64,000 nt of DNA from Streptosporangium sp. NBC_01755. Lineage in GTDB: Bacteria; Actinomycetota; Actinomycetes; Streptosporangiales; Streptosporangiaceae. Positions 24,086-34,491 of the stretch are shown piece by piece. How positions within the stretch are numbered: position 1 is the first letter of the stretch; every line of letters begins with the position of its first letter. The notes under the pieces were generated by a model. It saw nothing but the letters and a program-made list of their open reading frames with translations. It was not told the DNA's origin and made no database searches. The stretch is from assembly GCF_035917995.1 (NCBI RefSeq), contig NZ_CP109131.1, forward strand, positions 248,001-312,000, given 5' to 3'. The position numbers and the translations under genes are program-made.

Positions 24086-25482
24086 CGCAAGACCCCGCCC
24101 TGATCGTGCCGGGCGGAGGATACGCCCAGCTCGACCTTGCCCTTGGGGCGCAGCGAGGCGGCCCACCCCGTGATGAACGGCCCCGGTGTGCGCACCGACA
24201 TCCGGAACCGGCTGAGGATGCTCGCGACCACGAGCGGCGCCTCAATGTAGAACAGGGGCTCGCCCAGGCATTTGTGCGGCCCGCCGCCGAAGGGGAAGTA
24301 GGCGTACCTGTGCCTGCGCTCCTCGCTCTCGGACCTGCCGGGCGCGAACCGCTCGGGGTCGAACTCGTCCGGGCGCTCCCAGAACTCCTCAAGCCGCTGG
24401 GTGGCGTACGGGGTTACCAGCACCGTCGAGCCGGCCTTGATCCGCACACCGCCGATCTCCGCGTCCTCCATGACCATGCGAGGGAGCAGCCAGCCCGCCG
24501 GGTACAGGCGCAGGGTCTCCTGAAGGACCATGCGGGTGTAGGTGAGGTGGGGGATGTGCTCTGGGCGGGCCGGCCCCGCGCCCACCACCTCGTCGATCTC
24601 CGCCTGGAGCCTGGCCTCGACGTCCGGGTGCTCGTCCAGCAGCAGCCACAGCCAGGTGAGGACCATCGCGGTGGTCTCCGACGACGCGGCGTACACGCTG
24701 ACCAGGGCGTCGCGGATCTGTTTCTCGGTGAGCCTGTCGCCGTTCTCGTCGACGGACCGGCAGAGCACGGAGATGACGTCGACGTTGTCGTCGGGGTCGG
24801 CCATCGCCTTTCTCGCCACGGGGAAGACCACGTCGTCGATCTCCCTGACGGCCTTCAGGAAGGCCCGGTCGCCGGGGATCCGGATGAAATACGGCATGAA
24901 CGGCATGAGGATCCGGTAGACAAGCGAGTGGGACACCCGGTCGAAGGCGGGGATGATGCGCTCCCCGTCCTCCCGGTTCAGCTTGTCCCCGAACAGCACC
25001 CGGTTGACGATGTAGCTGAGGATCCCGGACATCTCCGTGGCCGCGTCGAAGTCGCGCCCCGACTGGACGTACCCGTCCCACTCCTGGACGCGCCCGGCGA
25101 CGCGCCTGGACACCTCCTCGGCGATCGTGGCGATGTACCGCGTGGTGAACAGCGGCTGCAGGACCTTCCGGCTGTTCTGCCAGTGCTCGCCGTCACTCAT
25201 GATGCTGTGCCCGAAGAGCCGCTCCAGGGGGCGCCAGAACATCCCCAGGCGCCGGTAGTTCGTCCATTCGACGCGCATCACCTGCTGGACGTGGTCGGGA
25301 TGGGTGACCAGGTAGGGGCGGAACGGTCCCAACTCCAGCCGGACGACCTCCCCGCCGGCCTCCCGGGCGAACTCGGCGAGCGCGCCCGCCGGTTCACGGA
25401 GCAGCTTCGGCAGGGCCTGGCGTATCGGAATGGATCTCACTCGGCGACCGGGACCGGTATGCACGTCGACGGACATAGGCAA
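24082..25482 (-). CDS. Cytochrome P450, first gene of the diterpene operon
   Basis: This 466-residue P450 has the I-helix segment YAASSETTA, the K-helix ETLR, and the heme loop FPFGGGPHKCLG with the cysteine ligand. The length and the aromatic FxGGG loop are those of class VII/CYP4-like bacterial enzymes, not the short 400-residue type. It should hydroxylate the diterpene made by the two downstream synthases. It also matches the P450 (CvnE) component known next to some conservons. No ferredoxin gene is adjacent. ATG 25482 has a second ATG two codons later. It heads the operon; the 434 bases upstream carry its promoter. Confidence 0.92.
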   Translation of the reverse strand: MPMSVDVHTGPGRRVRSIPIRQALPKLLREPAGALAEFAREAGGEVVRLELGPFRPYLVTHPDHVQQVMRVEWTNYRRLGMFWRPLERLFGHSIMSDGEHWQNSRKVLQPLFTTRYIATIAEEVSRRVAGRVQEWDGYVQSGRDFDAATEMSGILSYIVNRVLFGDKLNREDGERIIPAFDRVSHSLVYRILMPFMPYFIRIPGDRAFLKAVREIDDVVFPVARKAMADPDDNVDVISVLCRSVDENGDRLTEKQIRDALVSVYAASSETTAMVLTWLWLLLDEHPDVEARLQAEIDEVVGAGPARPEHIPHLTYTRMVLQETLRLYPAGWLLPRMVMEDAEIGGVRIKAGSTVLVTPYATQRLEEFWERPDEFDPERFAPGRSESEERRHRYAYFPFGGGPHKCLGEPLFYIEAPLVVASILSRFRMSVRTPGPFITGWAASLRPKGKVELGVSSARHDQGGVLR

Positions 25483-25916
25483 ACGTCTCCCACCTCACGT
25501 GATGTGAATTCGCGCAGCGTGAGACAACCGTCCGCGCGGGTGAGCGCGGCAGCGTTCGGAAACGGGGACATTCCACTTGTCCCGCTCCCACCCGGTGCAT
25601 GGATAACGACTGGCCGACCAGCGGATCAGAACCGGCCGACCGAAATCCTTCCAGAGTACTCCGGGTCTCCTCGCCTGTCTCAGTACCGGATTTACGTACT
25701 AAAGCGCATCACATCACATCATTGGTAAGTCTTCACATGAAGTATCACATGACCTACCAGAAGTGATCAAGCTCGTATTTGATATAAACCCTGCCCGTTT
25801 CGGACACGAGCTTCGTTAACATGCGCTTAACACGGCGGCTTAAATGACGGATCAGCTCCCCAGCGCGCCGTCACCCGATGTCACCCAGGGTTACCGGAGA
25901 TTCGCGCCCGGAGCCG
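25483..25916 (-). promoter_or_regulatory. Intergenic control region upstream of the P450-terpene operon
   Basis: These 434 bases lie upstream of the P450 on the minus strand and 3' to meaB. No gene is visible. Between about 25708 and 25755 the hexamer TCACAT recurs four times (CATCACATCACATCAT, CTTCACATGAAG, TATCACATGACC). The middle one is set in TTCA-CA-TGAA, which looks like a clustered operator. The region is markedly less GC-rich than its neighbours. A conventional promoter hexamer pair cannot be fixed by eye. Confidence 0.45.
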
Positions 25917-26903
25917 TCAGTCGCCCCTGCCGAAGGCCGCGAGGATGCGGTCGGCGGCCAGCGAGGGGGTGAGTTCACCCTCGGCGACCTCGCGTTCCAT
26001 CTCGGCGATGATCGCCGCGACCCCCGGGTGCTCACGGAGCCGGGTGAGCAGCCGGTCGGTGACCATGGCCCAGGTCCAGCGGACCTGCTGGCGGCGGCGG
26101 CGCTCGGCGAGCTCCCCCGAGGCCTCCAGGGCGTCGCGGTGCCTGACGACCTGGAGCCAGAGCTCCTCCAGGCCGTTACCGGTCAGCCCGCTGCAGGTGA
26201 GCACCGGAGGCGTACGCTCCGCGCCGAGCAGGTGGAGCGCGCCGGCGAGTTCCCTGGCGGCCCTGCGCGCGTCCAGCTCGTGGGGGCTGCCCTCGGCTCC
26301 GTCGGCCTTGTTGATCGCGATCACGTCGGCCAGCTCCAGCACCCCCTTCTTGATGCCCTGGAGCTGGTCGCCCGTCCTGGCCAGGGTGAGCAGCAGGAAG
26401 GTGTCGACCATGTCGGCGACGGTGGTCTCCGACTGGCCGACGCCGACGGTCTCCACCAGGACGACGTCGTACCCGGCCGCCTCCACCACGACCATCGCCT
26501 CGCGGGTCGCCCTGGCGACCCCGCCCAGGGTGCCCGAGGTGGGCGAGGGGCGGATGAAGGCTGCCGGGTCGGCCGCCAGGCGGGACATCCTGGTCTTGTC
26601 ACCCAGGATGCTCCCGCCGGTACGGGTCGAGGACGGGTCGACGGCGAGCACCGCCACCCGGTGGCCCTCCCCGGTCAGCAACGTGCCGAGCGCGTCGACG
26701 AACGTGGACTTGCCGACGCCGGGCACACCGGTGATGCCGACCCTGCGCGCCGCACCGGCCAGCGGGGTCAGTTCGACCAGCAGCCGCTGGGCCAGTTCCC
26801 TGTGGTCGGCCCTGGAGGACTCCACCAGTGTGATCGCCCGCGCGATCCACACCCTGGAGCCCTCCTTCACCCCCTGGACGTAGTCGTCAAGCGTGCGCGT
26901 CAT
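25917..26903 (-). CDS. meaB: MeaB/ArgK-type GTPase, methylmalonyl-CoA mutase chaperone
   Basis: This 328-residue G3E-family GTPase protects and reloads methylmalonyl-CoA mutase with adenosylcobalamin. It shows the P-loop [16 protein letters not shown], the ArgK-specific [20 protein letters not shown], the switch [13 protein letters not shown] and the G4 motif INKADG. The start ATG at 26903 lies 17 bases inside the end of the mutase large-subunit gene, so the three genes form one coupled operon. The chaperone is placed last, as in many actinobacteria. Confidence 0.96.
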   Translation of the reverse strand: MTRTLDDYVQGVKEGSRVWIARAITLVESSRADHRELAQRLLVELTPLAGAARRVGITGVPGVGKSTFVDALGTLLTGEGHRVAVLAVDPSSTRTGGSILGDKTRMSRLAADPAAFIRPSPTSGTLGGVARATREAMVVVEAAGYDVVLVETVGVGQSETTVADMVDTFLLLTLARTGDQLQGIKKGVLELADVIAINKADGAEGSPHELDARRAARELAGALHLLGAERTPPVLTCSGLTGNGLEELWLQVVRHRDALEASGELAERRRRQQVRWTWAMVTDRLLTRLREHPGVAAIIAEMEREVAEGELTPSLAADRILAAFGRGD

Positions 26904-29037
26904 GACCCAGCCGGGTGAGCAGGTCCGCCAGCAGTCCCCTGGCCGCGTCGGCGATGACGGTGCCGGGTGGGAAGATCGCGCTCGCGCCCGCGGCGCGCAG
27001 TTCGTCGAAGTCGCCCGGCGGGATGACGCCGCCGACCACGATCATGACGTCCTCCGCGCCCAGCTCGGCCAGCGCCTCGCGGAGCGCAGGCACGAGCGTG
27101 AGGTGGCCGGCGGCCAGCGAGTTCACGCCGACCACGTGCACGTCCGCCTCGACCGCCTGCCGGGCGACCTCCTCGGGCGTCTGGAACAGCGGGCCGACGT
27201 CCACGTCGAAGCCGAGGTCGGCGAAGGCCGTGGCGATCACCTTCTGGCCCCGGTCATGACCGTCCTGGCCCATCTTCGCCACCAGGATGCGGGGGCGGCG
27301 GCCCTCCAGCCGCTCGAACTCGGCGCACGCCTCGCGGACCGTGTCCACGCCTGATCCCACCTCCTCACGATACACGCCGGTGATCGTACGGATCTGTGCC
27401 GCGTGCCGCCCGAACACCCGCTCCAGGGCGTCGGAGATCTCCCCGACCGTGGCCATCGCACGGGCCGCCTCGATCGCCAGCGCGAGCAGGTTCCCGTCGC
27501 TCGCGGCCCCCTTGCTGAGTGCCGTCAATGCCTCCTCCACCCGCTCGGGGTCGCGCTCGGCGCGCAGGCGGCGCAGCTTGTCGAGCTGCTGGGCGCGTAC
27601 GGAGGTGTTGTCGACCTTGAGCACCTCGATGGGCTCGTCGGCGTCGGGCCGGTACTTGTTGACGCCGATGACCGGCTGGCGCCCGGAGTCGATGCGCGCC
27701 TGGGTACGGGCGGCGGCCTCCTCGATGCGGAGCTTGGGCAGCCCGGCGTCGATCGCCTTCGCCATGCCCCCGGCGGCCTCCACCTCCTCGATGTGGGCCC
27801 ATGCCTTGGCCGCCAGCTCGTGGGTGAGCCGCTCGACGTAGTAGGAACCGCCCCAGGGGTCGATCACCCGGCAGGTGCCCGACTCCTGCTGGAGCAGCAG
27901 CTGGGTGTTGCGGGCGATCCGCGCGGAGAAGTCGGTGGGCAGGGCCAGCGCCTCGTCCAGGGCGTTGGTGTGCAGCGACTGGGTGTGGCCCTGGGTGGCG
28001 GCCATCGCCTCGACGCAGGTGCGGACGACGTTGTTGTAGACGTCCTGGGCGGTGAGCGACCAGCCGGAGGTCTGCGAGTGGGTCCGCAGCGAGAGCGACT
28101 TGGGGTTCTTCGCGTCGAACCCGGACACCAGCCGCGACCAGAGCAGCCGGGCGGCCCGCAGCTTGGCGACCTCCATGAAGAAGTTCATGCCGATGCACCA
28201 GAAGAACGACAGGCGCGGCGCGAACCTGTCGATGTCCATGCCCGCCTCGACACCCGCCCGCAGGTACTCCACCCCGTCTGCGAGGGTGTAGGCGAGCTCC
28301 AGGTCACACGTGGCCCCGGCCTCCTGGATGTGGTACCCGGAGATCGAGATCGAGTTGAACTTCGGCATCCTCTCGCTGGTGTACGCGAAGATGTCGGAGA
28401 TGATCCGCATCGAGGGGCCCGGCGGGTAGATGTAGGTGTTGCGGACCATGAACTCCTTGAGGATGTCGTTCTGGATGGTCCCGGCGAGCTGCTCGGGTGC
28501 CACCCCCTGCTCCTCGGCGGCCACGACGTAGAGCGCGAGCACCGGAAGCACCGCGCCGTTCATGGTCATCGACACGCTCATCTTGTCGAGGGGGATCCCG
28601 TCGAACAGCTGCCGCATGTCGTAGATGGAGTCGATGGCCACGCCCGCCATGCCGACGTCCCCGGCGACGCGCGGGTGGTCGGAGTCGTAGCCCCGGTGGG
28701 TGGCCAGGTCGAAGGCGACCGACAGCCCCTTCTGCCCGGCGGCCAGGTTACGCCGGTAGAAGGCGTTGGACTCACTCGCGGTGGAGAACCCGGCGTACTG
28801 CCGGATGGTCCACGGCTGGTTGACGTACATGGTCGGGTACGGGCCGCGCAGGTAGGGCGCGACGCCGGGGTAGGTCCCCAGGAAGTCGAGACCATCGGTG
28901 TCCGCGGCGGTGTAGAGCGGTTTCACCTCGATCCCCTCGGGCGTCTCCCACACCGGGCCACGAGGTCCGTCCGCCGCGGCCGGGGCGGCCACCGCCGGTC
29001 GCGTGCCGAGTTCGATCTCGGAGAAGTCGGGAATCAT
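26887..29037 (-). CDS. mutB: Methylmalonyl-CoA mutase large (alpha, catalytic) subunit
   Basis: This 716-residue adenosylcobalamin enzyme interconverts succinyl-CoA and (R)-methylmalonyl-CoA, which supplies propionate assimilation and methylmalonyl extender units. The N-terminal TIM barrel contains [17 protein letters not shown] and [14 protein letters not shown]. The C-terminal B12 domain has the ligand-containing [12 protein letters not shown] (DxHxxG), GVNSLAAGH and VVGGVIPP. Full length for the family. The ATG at 29037 overlaps the small-subunit stop (ATGA); an open frame to 29973 is antisense-like noise over the small subunit. Confidence 0.98.
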   Translation of the reverse strand: MIPDFSEIELGTRPAVAAPAAADGPRGPVWETPEGIEVKPLYTAADTDGLDFLGTYPGVAPYLRGPYPTMYVNQPWTIRQYAGFSTASESNAFYRRNLAAGQKGLSVAFDLATHRGYDSDHPRVAGDVGMAGVAIDSIYDMRQLFDGIPLDKMSVSMTMNGAVLPVLALYVVAAEEQGVAPEQLAGTIQNDILKEFMVRNTYIYPPGPSMRIISDIFAYTSERMPKFNSISISGYHIQEAGATCDLELAYTLADGVEYLRAGVEAGMDIDRFAPRLSFFWCIGMNFFMEVAKLRAARLLWSRLVSGFDAKNPKSLSLRTHSQTSGWSLTAQDVYNNVVRTCVEAMAATQGHTQSLHTNALDEALALPTDFSARIARNTQLLLQQESGTCRVIDPWGGSYYVERLTHELAAKAWAHIEEVEAAGGMAKAIDAGLPKLRIEEAAARTQARIDSGRQPVIGVNKYRPDADEPIEVLKVDNTSVRAQQLDKLRRLRAERDPERVEEALTALSKGAASDGNLLALAIEAARAMATVGEISDALERVFGRHAAQIRTITGVYREEVGSGVDTVREACAEFERLEGRRPRILVAKMGQDGHDRGQKVIATAFADLGFDVDVGPLFQTPEEVARQAVEADVHVVGVNSLAAGHLTLVPALREALAELGAEDVMIVVGGVIPPGDFDELRAAGASAIFPPGTVIADAARGLLADLLTRLGHDAHA

Positions 29038-30773
29038 CGAGCCACCCCCAGGTCTTCGAAGGTCGTCCGGAGCGCGCCGAGCGCGTCGCACCCGGTGTAG
29101 AGGTTGGCGTCCACGCCCTCGAACCCGCCCTTTCCTGCCAGCCAGATCCTGCGCGCCCCCGCGCCCCTCAGCGCGGCGGCCACCGCCTCGGCGTGCTCGG
29201 CGTACAGCCGGTCGCTGGAGCACAGGCACGCGACCTCGGTACCGGCCGCGGAGAACGCGGCGGCGATCTCCGCGGGGTCCGTCGCGGCGCCACCGGCCAC
29301 GGTGGCGATACCACCCGCCTGGAACAGGTTGGCCGCGAACGACGCCCTGGCGGTGTGCGCGGCCACCGGGCCGATGGTCGCCAGGAAGACCTTCGGCCGG
29401 CTCGCCTGGGCGTCGGCCAGGTCGCGCAACGCCTCGAACTCCTGCGCGTAGTGCACCCCGGTATCCCCGGTGGGCCTGGCCTGCCTGACCAGAGGCTTCT
29501 CGGCGAGGTCGGGGAACTCGCTGACACCGGTGATCGGGTCGCGGCGCCTGGCGATGGCGGCCGAACGCCGCTCCCAGGTGGCGGCGAGCCGTTCGGCGAC
29601 GAGCGTGGAGCCCTCGGCGGCCCCGATGCCCCCGGCGCGCTCGATCTCCTGGAACCATTCCCAGGCGCTGGAGGCCAGATCCTCGGTGAGCCGCTCGACG
29701 TACCAGGAGCCCCCGGCCGGGTCGATCACCCGGGCCACACCGGCCTCCTCCACGAGCAGCGACTGGGTGTTGCGCGCGATGCGGCGGGCGAAGGCGTCCG
29801 GAAGGCCGAGGCGGGCGTCGAAGGGCTGGACGGTCACCGCGTCGGCCCCGCCGGTCCCGGCCGCGAAGCAGGCGAGCGTGGTGCGGAGCATGTTCACCCA
29901 CGGATCGCGGGCGGTCATCATGGCCGAGCCGGTCACCGCGTGCTGCCGCTGTCCCCCGTCGGGGGCGCCGCACACCTCGGTGACGCGCGCCCAGAGCCGG
30001 CGGGCGGCCCGGAGCTTGGCGATGGTGAGGAACTGATCGGCGGTGGCCGCGTACCGGAACTCCAGCTGCCCGAACGCCTCGGGCACGGTCAGGCCCGCGC
30101 CGGTCAGGGTACGCAGCGCGGCGACCCCGGCGGCGAGGGAGCAGCCGAGCTCCTCGGCGTCACCGCCTCCCGCGTCGTGGTAGGCGGTGGCGTCCACCGT
30201 GACGGCCCTGAGGCCGGGGTGGCTTCGAACGCAGCGGCGGGCCAGCTCGATCGCGGTCTCCGCGTCGGCGAGCGCGTCGGCTCCCAGGTTCCCCTTCAGC
30301 GTGCCGGCCTTCTCACCCGCCAGCCCGATGAGCACCTCGGCCGCCTCGCGGGTCCGCTTGCCCGCGTCGAGCGTGACCGAGATCAGATCCAGGTGGACCC
30401 GCTCCAGGGCTCGCGGCAGGTCCTCGGGGTCGAGGGTGAGCCACAGCGAGGTGACACCGTTCTCCAGGTCGGTGAGGATCGCCTCGGGATCGGGCACCTC
30501 GTGGCGCTGCCGCACCTCCCAGCCCCCCTCGGGGGCGGAGCCCCGGATGTAGGGGGCGGATCCTGGAAGGCCGGGATCACCGGGCAGGTCGGACGCGTCG
30601 TAGAGTGGCGCGATCGTCACACCGTCGTACGTGGTGGAGGCCAACGCCTCCTCCGGGGAACCGGTCTCGACCCCGGACTTGCGCAACACCCCGAGCGCCA
30701 GCTCCCGCCACCGCTCACGCGTGGTCGGCGGGAACTCGGCGGCCGGTCGGGGTTCCTCAGGCGGCACCGTCAT
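29034..30773 (-). CDS. mutA: Methylmalonyl-CoA mutase small (beta) subunit
   Basis: This 579-residue non-catalytic mutase subunit is built like the large subunit, with a TIM barrel ([16 protein letters not shown], then [16 protein letters not shown] and [16 protein letters not shown]). Its C-terminal flavodoxin-like domain lacks the cobalamin-binding DxHxxG, as expected for the beta subunit. The start ATG 30773 gives the usual MTVPPEEP leader; an ATG at 30833 precedes it but is unsupported. It is the first gene of the mutA-mutB-meaB operon. Confidence 0.96.
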   Translation of the reverse strand: MTVPPEEPRPAAEFPPTTRERWRELALGVLRKSGVETGSPEEALASTTYDGVTIAPLYDASDLPGDPGLPGSAPYIRGSAPEGGWEVRQRHEVPDPEAILTDLENGVTSLWLTLDPEDLPRALERVHLDLISVTLDAGKRTREAAEVLIGLAGEKAGTLKGNLGADALADAETAIELARRCVRSHPGLRAVTVDATAYHDAGGGDAEELGCSLAAGVAALRTLTGAGLTVPEAFGQLEFRYAATADQFLTIAKLRAARRLWARVTEVCGAPDGGQRQHAVTGSAMMTARDPWVNMLRTTLACFAAGTGGADAVTVQPFDARLGLPDAFARRIARNTQSLLVEEAGVARVIDPAGGSWYVERLTEDLASSAWEWFQEIERAGGIGAAEGSTLVAERLAATWERRSAAIARRRDPITGVSEFPDLAEKPLVRQARPTGDTGVHYAQEFEALRDLADAQASRPKVFLATIGPVAAHTARASFAANLFQAGGIATVAGGAATDPAEIAAAFSAAGTEVACLCSSDRLYAEHAEAVAAALRGAGARRIWLAGKGGFEGVDANLYTGCDALGALRTTFEDLGVAR

Positions 30774-30877
30774 GCACCGGATACTAAACGTTGCCTTTTT
30801 CCGAACTCTCGCCGGGCTCCTGACAAACATCAACAGGAGGGTCGTCAGGGGGATCGGGCGGGGGATTCCCGGACCAT

Positions 30878-31648
30878 TCAGCTGACGGGCTCCTGCCAGG
30901 CCGCGTCCCAGGTGGCGCGGTCGACGGCGCCCGTGACGGACAGGCCCTTCTCCTCCTGGAACTTCCTGCAGACGTCGCTGGAGCCGGGGCCGTACAGGCC
31001 GTCGACGTCGATGTTCCAGCCTCGGTCGCGCATCTGCCGCTGCCAGGTGCGAACGTCCTCCCCCTTCATGACCGGCGGCTGCTTGAGCGTACGGCCGGGG
31101 AAGGAGGGGTGCGGTTCCGGCGGGTTGGCGGGCCCTCCACCGGGACGGGGGGCACCCCGCTTGACCCAGGCGTACAGGGGCTCGCCGGGGCAGCTGGTCG
31201 AGTAGCCGTCGCGGTGGCCCTTGATCTCCTTGCCTGCCCCGCCCTTGTCCCTGAGGTATTCGACGGCATCGAGAATGCCGTGCAGGATGCCGTCGGTCGG
31301 CTTGGTGAGCCCCGACGAGCCGACCAGGCCGAGCACCGCGTAGTGGTCGCTGTTGAGACCGGCACCGTTGGCGGCCGGCACGCGATTCGGGCCCCGGCCC
31401 TCGAAGACCTTCCGGTGCGGACAGACCAGCATCGAATAACCGACGTCAATCCATCCATTGCCATCCATATGGTGGCTCTGGATGGATTTCACTAGAGCAA
31501 CGCACTTGGCGTGGTCGTTCACGATGTCCGGACTGACCTGGCCACCCGTGTAGTGGACCTTCACTCCCCGAGTGGAGCTGAGCCTGCTGTAGGAACCGCG
31601 CGGCTGGCGAGCGCCCCACTCGCGGCGAGTAACAAGATCGATGGCCAC
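30878..31648 (-). CDS. N-acetylmuramoyl-L-alanine amidase with C-terminal peptidoglycan-binding domain
   Basis: This 256-residue PGRP/amidase_2 enzyme cuts the bond between muramic acid and the stem peptide. Zinc-site residues are visible in KVHYTGGQVS (His) and GHRDGYSTSCPGEPLYAW (His and Cys). The start reads DLVTRREWGARQP, as in T7-lysozyme-like amidases. Residues about 190-250 are a PG_binding_1 domain (VRTWQRQMRDRGWNIDVDG, GPGSSDVCRKFQEEKG). No signal peptide is seen from GTG 31648 (GGAG upstream), so it is either cytosolic (recycling) or exported another way. Confidence 0.9.
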   Translation of the reverse strand: MAIDLVTRREWGARQPRGSYSRLSSTRGVKVHYTGGQVSPDIVNDHAKCVALVKSIQSHHMDGNGWIDVGYSMLVCPHRKVFEGRGPNRVPAANGAGLNSDHYAVLGLVGSSGLTKPTDGILHGILDAVEYLRDKGGAGKEIKGHRDGYSTSCPGEPLYAWVKRGAPRPGGGPANPPEPHPSFPGRTLKQPPVMKGEDVRTWQRQMRDRGWNIDVDGLYGPGSSDVCRKFQEEKGLSVTGAVDRATWDAAWQEPVS

Positions 31649-31905
31649 GGAATGTCTCCACTGTCTGGGGGATACTGCCCTACGGAGGGTAACGGTTGAC
31701 ACGGCACCATACAGTGCTGTTAATCAACTGATCTCCGTCGTATCAGGATCTGAGAGCACACCGGATAGTCGTCGGGCAGCGAAACAGCCGTCCCCTTAAC
31801 CGCAACCGGATGGCTTGAACCAGGAAAACGCCCGCACTCCTCTCGGCAGCCGCCGTCCACCCGCGTCTCCTCCCATTTCAGACGGGCATGGATAGCCTTG
31901 CCCTC

Positions 31906-32050
31906 ATGGTCGCGCCCCCCTCACCCCTGACGATCCGACCCGGCTCGGCGCCTTCCGGCCGGAAGAATAGGCGGAAGAATAGGCGAGGGCGGGCGGGGCG
32001 TCGTCTACCTCGCGCACGCCCCCGGCGGCGAGCGAGTGGCGATCAAGGTC
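31906..32050 (+). pseudogene. 5' fragment of a Ser/Thr protein kinase gene
   Basis: The readable pieces are DDPTRLGAFRPEE followed by a stop, and, in another frame, GRGVVYLAHAPGGERVAIKV. Together they are the start of an actinobacterial Hanks-type kinase (the family reads ...LG.FRLEGRLGEGGQGVVYLA...G..VAIKVL), including the invariant Lys. At least one frameshift and a stop are present, and everything beyond the N-lobe is gone. ATG 31906 is the likely old start. Confidence 0.7.
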
Positions 32051-32106
32051 CGGCCTCCTTCGCCGGCGCGTGGGCGGGTGACGGCGTCACCTCGACCAAA
32101 CCCTTG

Positions 32107-32430
32107 TCACCGAGACCGGCGACCTGTCCAGGAGGTGAACACACCCTGGCCGGTCATGATGCCGACGACGACCACCACCGCCCCTAGCGGCTGGTTCCAC
32201 GTCAGCGCCTCGCCCAGGACGAGCACCCCGAGGACGACACCCACCAGCGGGGTCAGGTACGTCACCGTCGAGGCTGCCGTCGCCCCCCAACGGGCGATGA
32301 CCGTGGTGTTCCAGATGTAGGCGAGCCCCGTGCCCAGGATGCCCAGGGCCGCCATGCTCGCCACGACGGGCAGGTCCAGGTGCACGGGACCGGTGGCCAG
32401 CAGCGGGCTCAGCGCGAGATATCGGGCAAG
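32107..32430 (-). pseudogene. C-terminal half of an EamA/DMT-family transporter gene
   Basis: The minus-strand frame that ends at 32107 encodes PVVASMAALGILGTGLAYIW, then NTTVIARWGATAASTVTYLT and PLVGVVLGVLVLGEALTWNQ. That is the last three or four helices of an EamA (RhaT/YdcZ-like) drug/metabolite transporter. Above about 32430 the frame turns into unrelated sequence, so the N-terminal half is missing. Confidence 0.75.
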
Positions 32431-33070
32431 GACGGACTGGCTCGCCGGAGTCGTCCGCGTCGCCGCCCCGCCCACGGTCTGCTGCGGGCTGCTCCCCCGG
32501 CTCATGCGGACGTGGCGCGCGGAACTCCCCGGTGTCGAGGTGCAGGTCTTCGAGGGCGACGACGACGAGCTGTCCCCCTGGCTGGAGACCGGAGTCGTCG
32601 ACGCCGCGATCCTCGTCGACCCGACGCCCCCGCCTCCCGCGCACGTGGTGGTGGGCCGCGACGCCTTCCACGCGGTGGTCCGCACCGACCATCCCCTGGC
32701 CGGCCAGGAACACATCGCGATGGCCGAGCTGCTGGAGGATCCGCTGCTGGTCTCCAGGGGGGCTGCGAGCCGCAGACCCGCACCCTGTGCTCCATGGCGG
32801 GTGTCCCCTACGCTCCGGCCCAGCATGTGCGCGAGCTCGGCACGCTCATCGGCATGATCGCCGCGGGCATCGGCGTCTCGACGGTTCCCGACCTCGGCCG
32901 CGGTCTCCTCACCCCCGGGCTCGTCATGATCCCGCTGAAACCGTCCCTGGAACGTGCCCTCGTCCTCACCGGCCCGCTGACCCGCCCGCCGAGCCCCCTG
33001 GTCGACGCCCTGCTCCGCACCGCCCCGAGGCCCCCGCACCGCCGGTGGCACCCTGAGCCCGGCCACCTCG
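32431..33070 (+). pseudogene. C-terminal effector-binding domain of a LysR-type regulator gene
   Basis: From about 32431 the plus strand reads VVRVAAPPTVCCGLLPRLMR, then VQVFEGDDDELSPWLETGVV and PLAGQEHIAMAELLEDPLLV. After a one-base shift in a run of six G (32757-32762) it reads CEPQTRTLCSMAGVPYAPAQ and IGMIAAGIGVSTVPDLGRGL. This is a LysR substrate-binding domain. The helix-turn-helix half is absent, because the sequence before 32431 is transporter (antisense). A normal LysR would have about 90 more residues upstream. Confidence 0.75.
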
Positions 33071-33116
33071 CGAAAACCCGTCGACCGGCGGGCGTGCCAA
33101 GAGGATCATTACCGCC

Positions 33117-33454
33117 ATGTCCGTACTCAAGGAGGTCCACTTCTCGCCGGAGCCACGCCCGGCGGCAGCCGCCGCTCGGAGAGGCCGATCACCGCCTCCC
33201 CCTGGGCGGAGGTCCGCGGCAACTACGCCAGGTCGGTCGGCGAGCCGCTGTCGCGGCTGATGTCCGTCACCCGCCCGGGCCGCTGCCTCGCCCAGATCGA
33301 GGTCGGCCGCCTCCCCTACGACGAGGCCGCCCACTGGCTCGGCGGCACCGAAGGGCTCTCCCCCTCCGGTGCGACCCTCGCCGAACTCTTCGCCCTCCGC
33401 GACGGCCTGCTCAGCCGCACTGCCGTCCCTGAGCACACCGGCCTCTACCTCTGA
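33117..33454 (+). pseudogene. AAA-family ATPase (DUF5925-like) with the ATPase core deleted
   Basis: The gene begins MSVLKEVHFSPEPRP and, after a frameshift, reads SPWAEVRGNYARSVGEPLSR and then RPGRCLAQIEVGRLPYDEAA, ending EHTGLYL and a stop. The first segment resembles what precedes the Walker A of actinobacterial DUF5925/AAA proteins (the family reads W.EVR.NY...V...L..L). The second is their conserved ending (RPGRCLA.IEV...EA..WLG...GATLAELYAL). The 150-odd residues between, including both Walker motifs, are missing. Confidence 0.65.
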
Positions 33455-34491
33455 CCCCCGGCCGTGCGGGAGGTACGGCCGATCTCGTCCAGGCGGTCAT
33501 CGACCGGCGCCCCCGGGCGCGGGGGACCGGCAATGCCCATATCACTCTCCGGCCGTTACACGAACAATTCAGGGAACACCGGCTGTTGATCCGCCCAGAC
33601 GATGGAACGGGCCAATGGCGGTCAAGGGGCAAACGGAGCCTGCGGCTCCTCCTCGCCCACAATGGGAGGCGCCCGAAATCGTACGGTCCGTGTGGCAGGC
33701 CTCGCCTCACCCGAGCGTGTCGAGACCATGCCCCAAGGTGATCGGCCACGTGTCGGCGACCACCTTCGAACGCATCCGATCTCAAGTGCCGGCAAAACCG
33801 GAGACCTGCGGCCCGCATTCCGGAGCGCGAGGAAGTCATTTGTCCTCCGGAAATCCTGGAACATGTTCGGTGGCAGACACCTGGCATGCGCGAATTGTCC
33901 GACGGGCATCCGGAGCGGGTCCCACAGCGCTTCTCCCCTGCCACGCCCCTCCCTCCGGACCCGGTTCACTCGCCGGCCCCTCACCCCATCAAGTGTCACG
34001 GCCAGCGAAAAGGGGATGGAGGACTCACTCGCGCACCGGTGGGACATCACGGCCGGCGCGGTGGAGGCCTCGAAGCGAGCGGCAGTGGAACGATGGACCA
34101 GACCCCCCCAAGTGGCCGAAGTCGATTTTTTCACGGCGACCGGGGCGGAAACCACTCGGAGGTCACGAAACTCCAAAGCGCTCAGACACCTCCGTCCAGA
34201 AAACCCGCCATGGGCAACCGACAGATCTCGGCAGCCAAGACACCAAGGGGCGCACCGCACCTCCGTCGTTTTTAATCCCTCGCGAGCGGGAAGCATTTCC
34301 CAATGACGCGGAGACGCCGGAGTTCAACCTTGGGTAATTAACCTGATCGAGTGGATCTCCGGCGGACAGGGTTTCCCGGCGCGACGGCGAAAGGAGGGGC
34401 TAGAGTTTTACTCGCGGAGAAGAGACGCGGGAGCCGTCGCCGGCCGGGTTCACAGCCGCACACTCTGGCGCCAAGATTAAGGAGTGACACA
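33455..34491 (+). other. 1-kb stretch without recognisable genes
   Basis: Open frames here are short or low-complexity and none shows a family motif on either strand. GC is slightly lower than in the neighbours. The last 100 bases are the lsr2 upstream region. An ancient decayed gene is possible but cannot be named. Confidence 0.5.

Noticed and set aside
26887-29973. Single 1028-residue protein including mutB
   Set aside because: The upstream extension overlaps mutA coding sequence in another frame and is Arg-rich. ATG 29037 with the ATGA overlap is the true start.
33600-34300. Overlapping 200-codon open frames in the 1-kb empty stretch
   Set aside because: They lie on both strands, no motifs are present, and codon position bias is not gene-like by eye.
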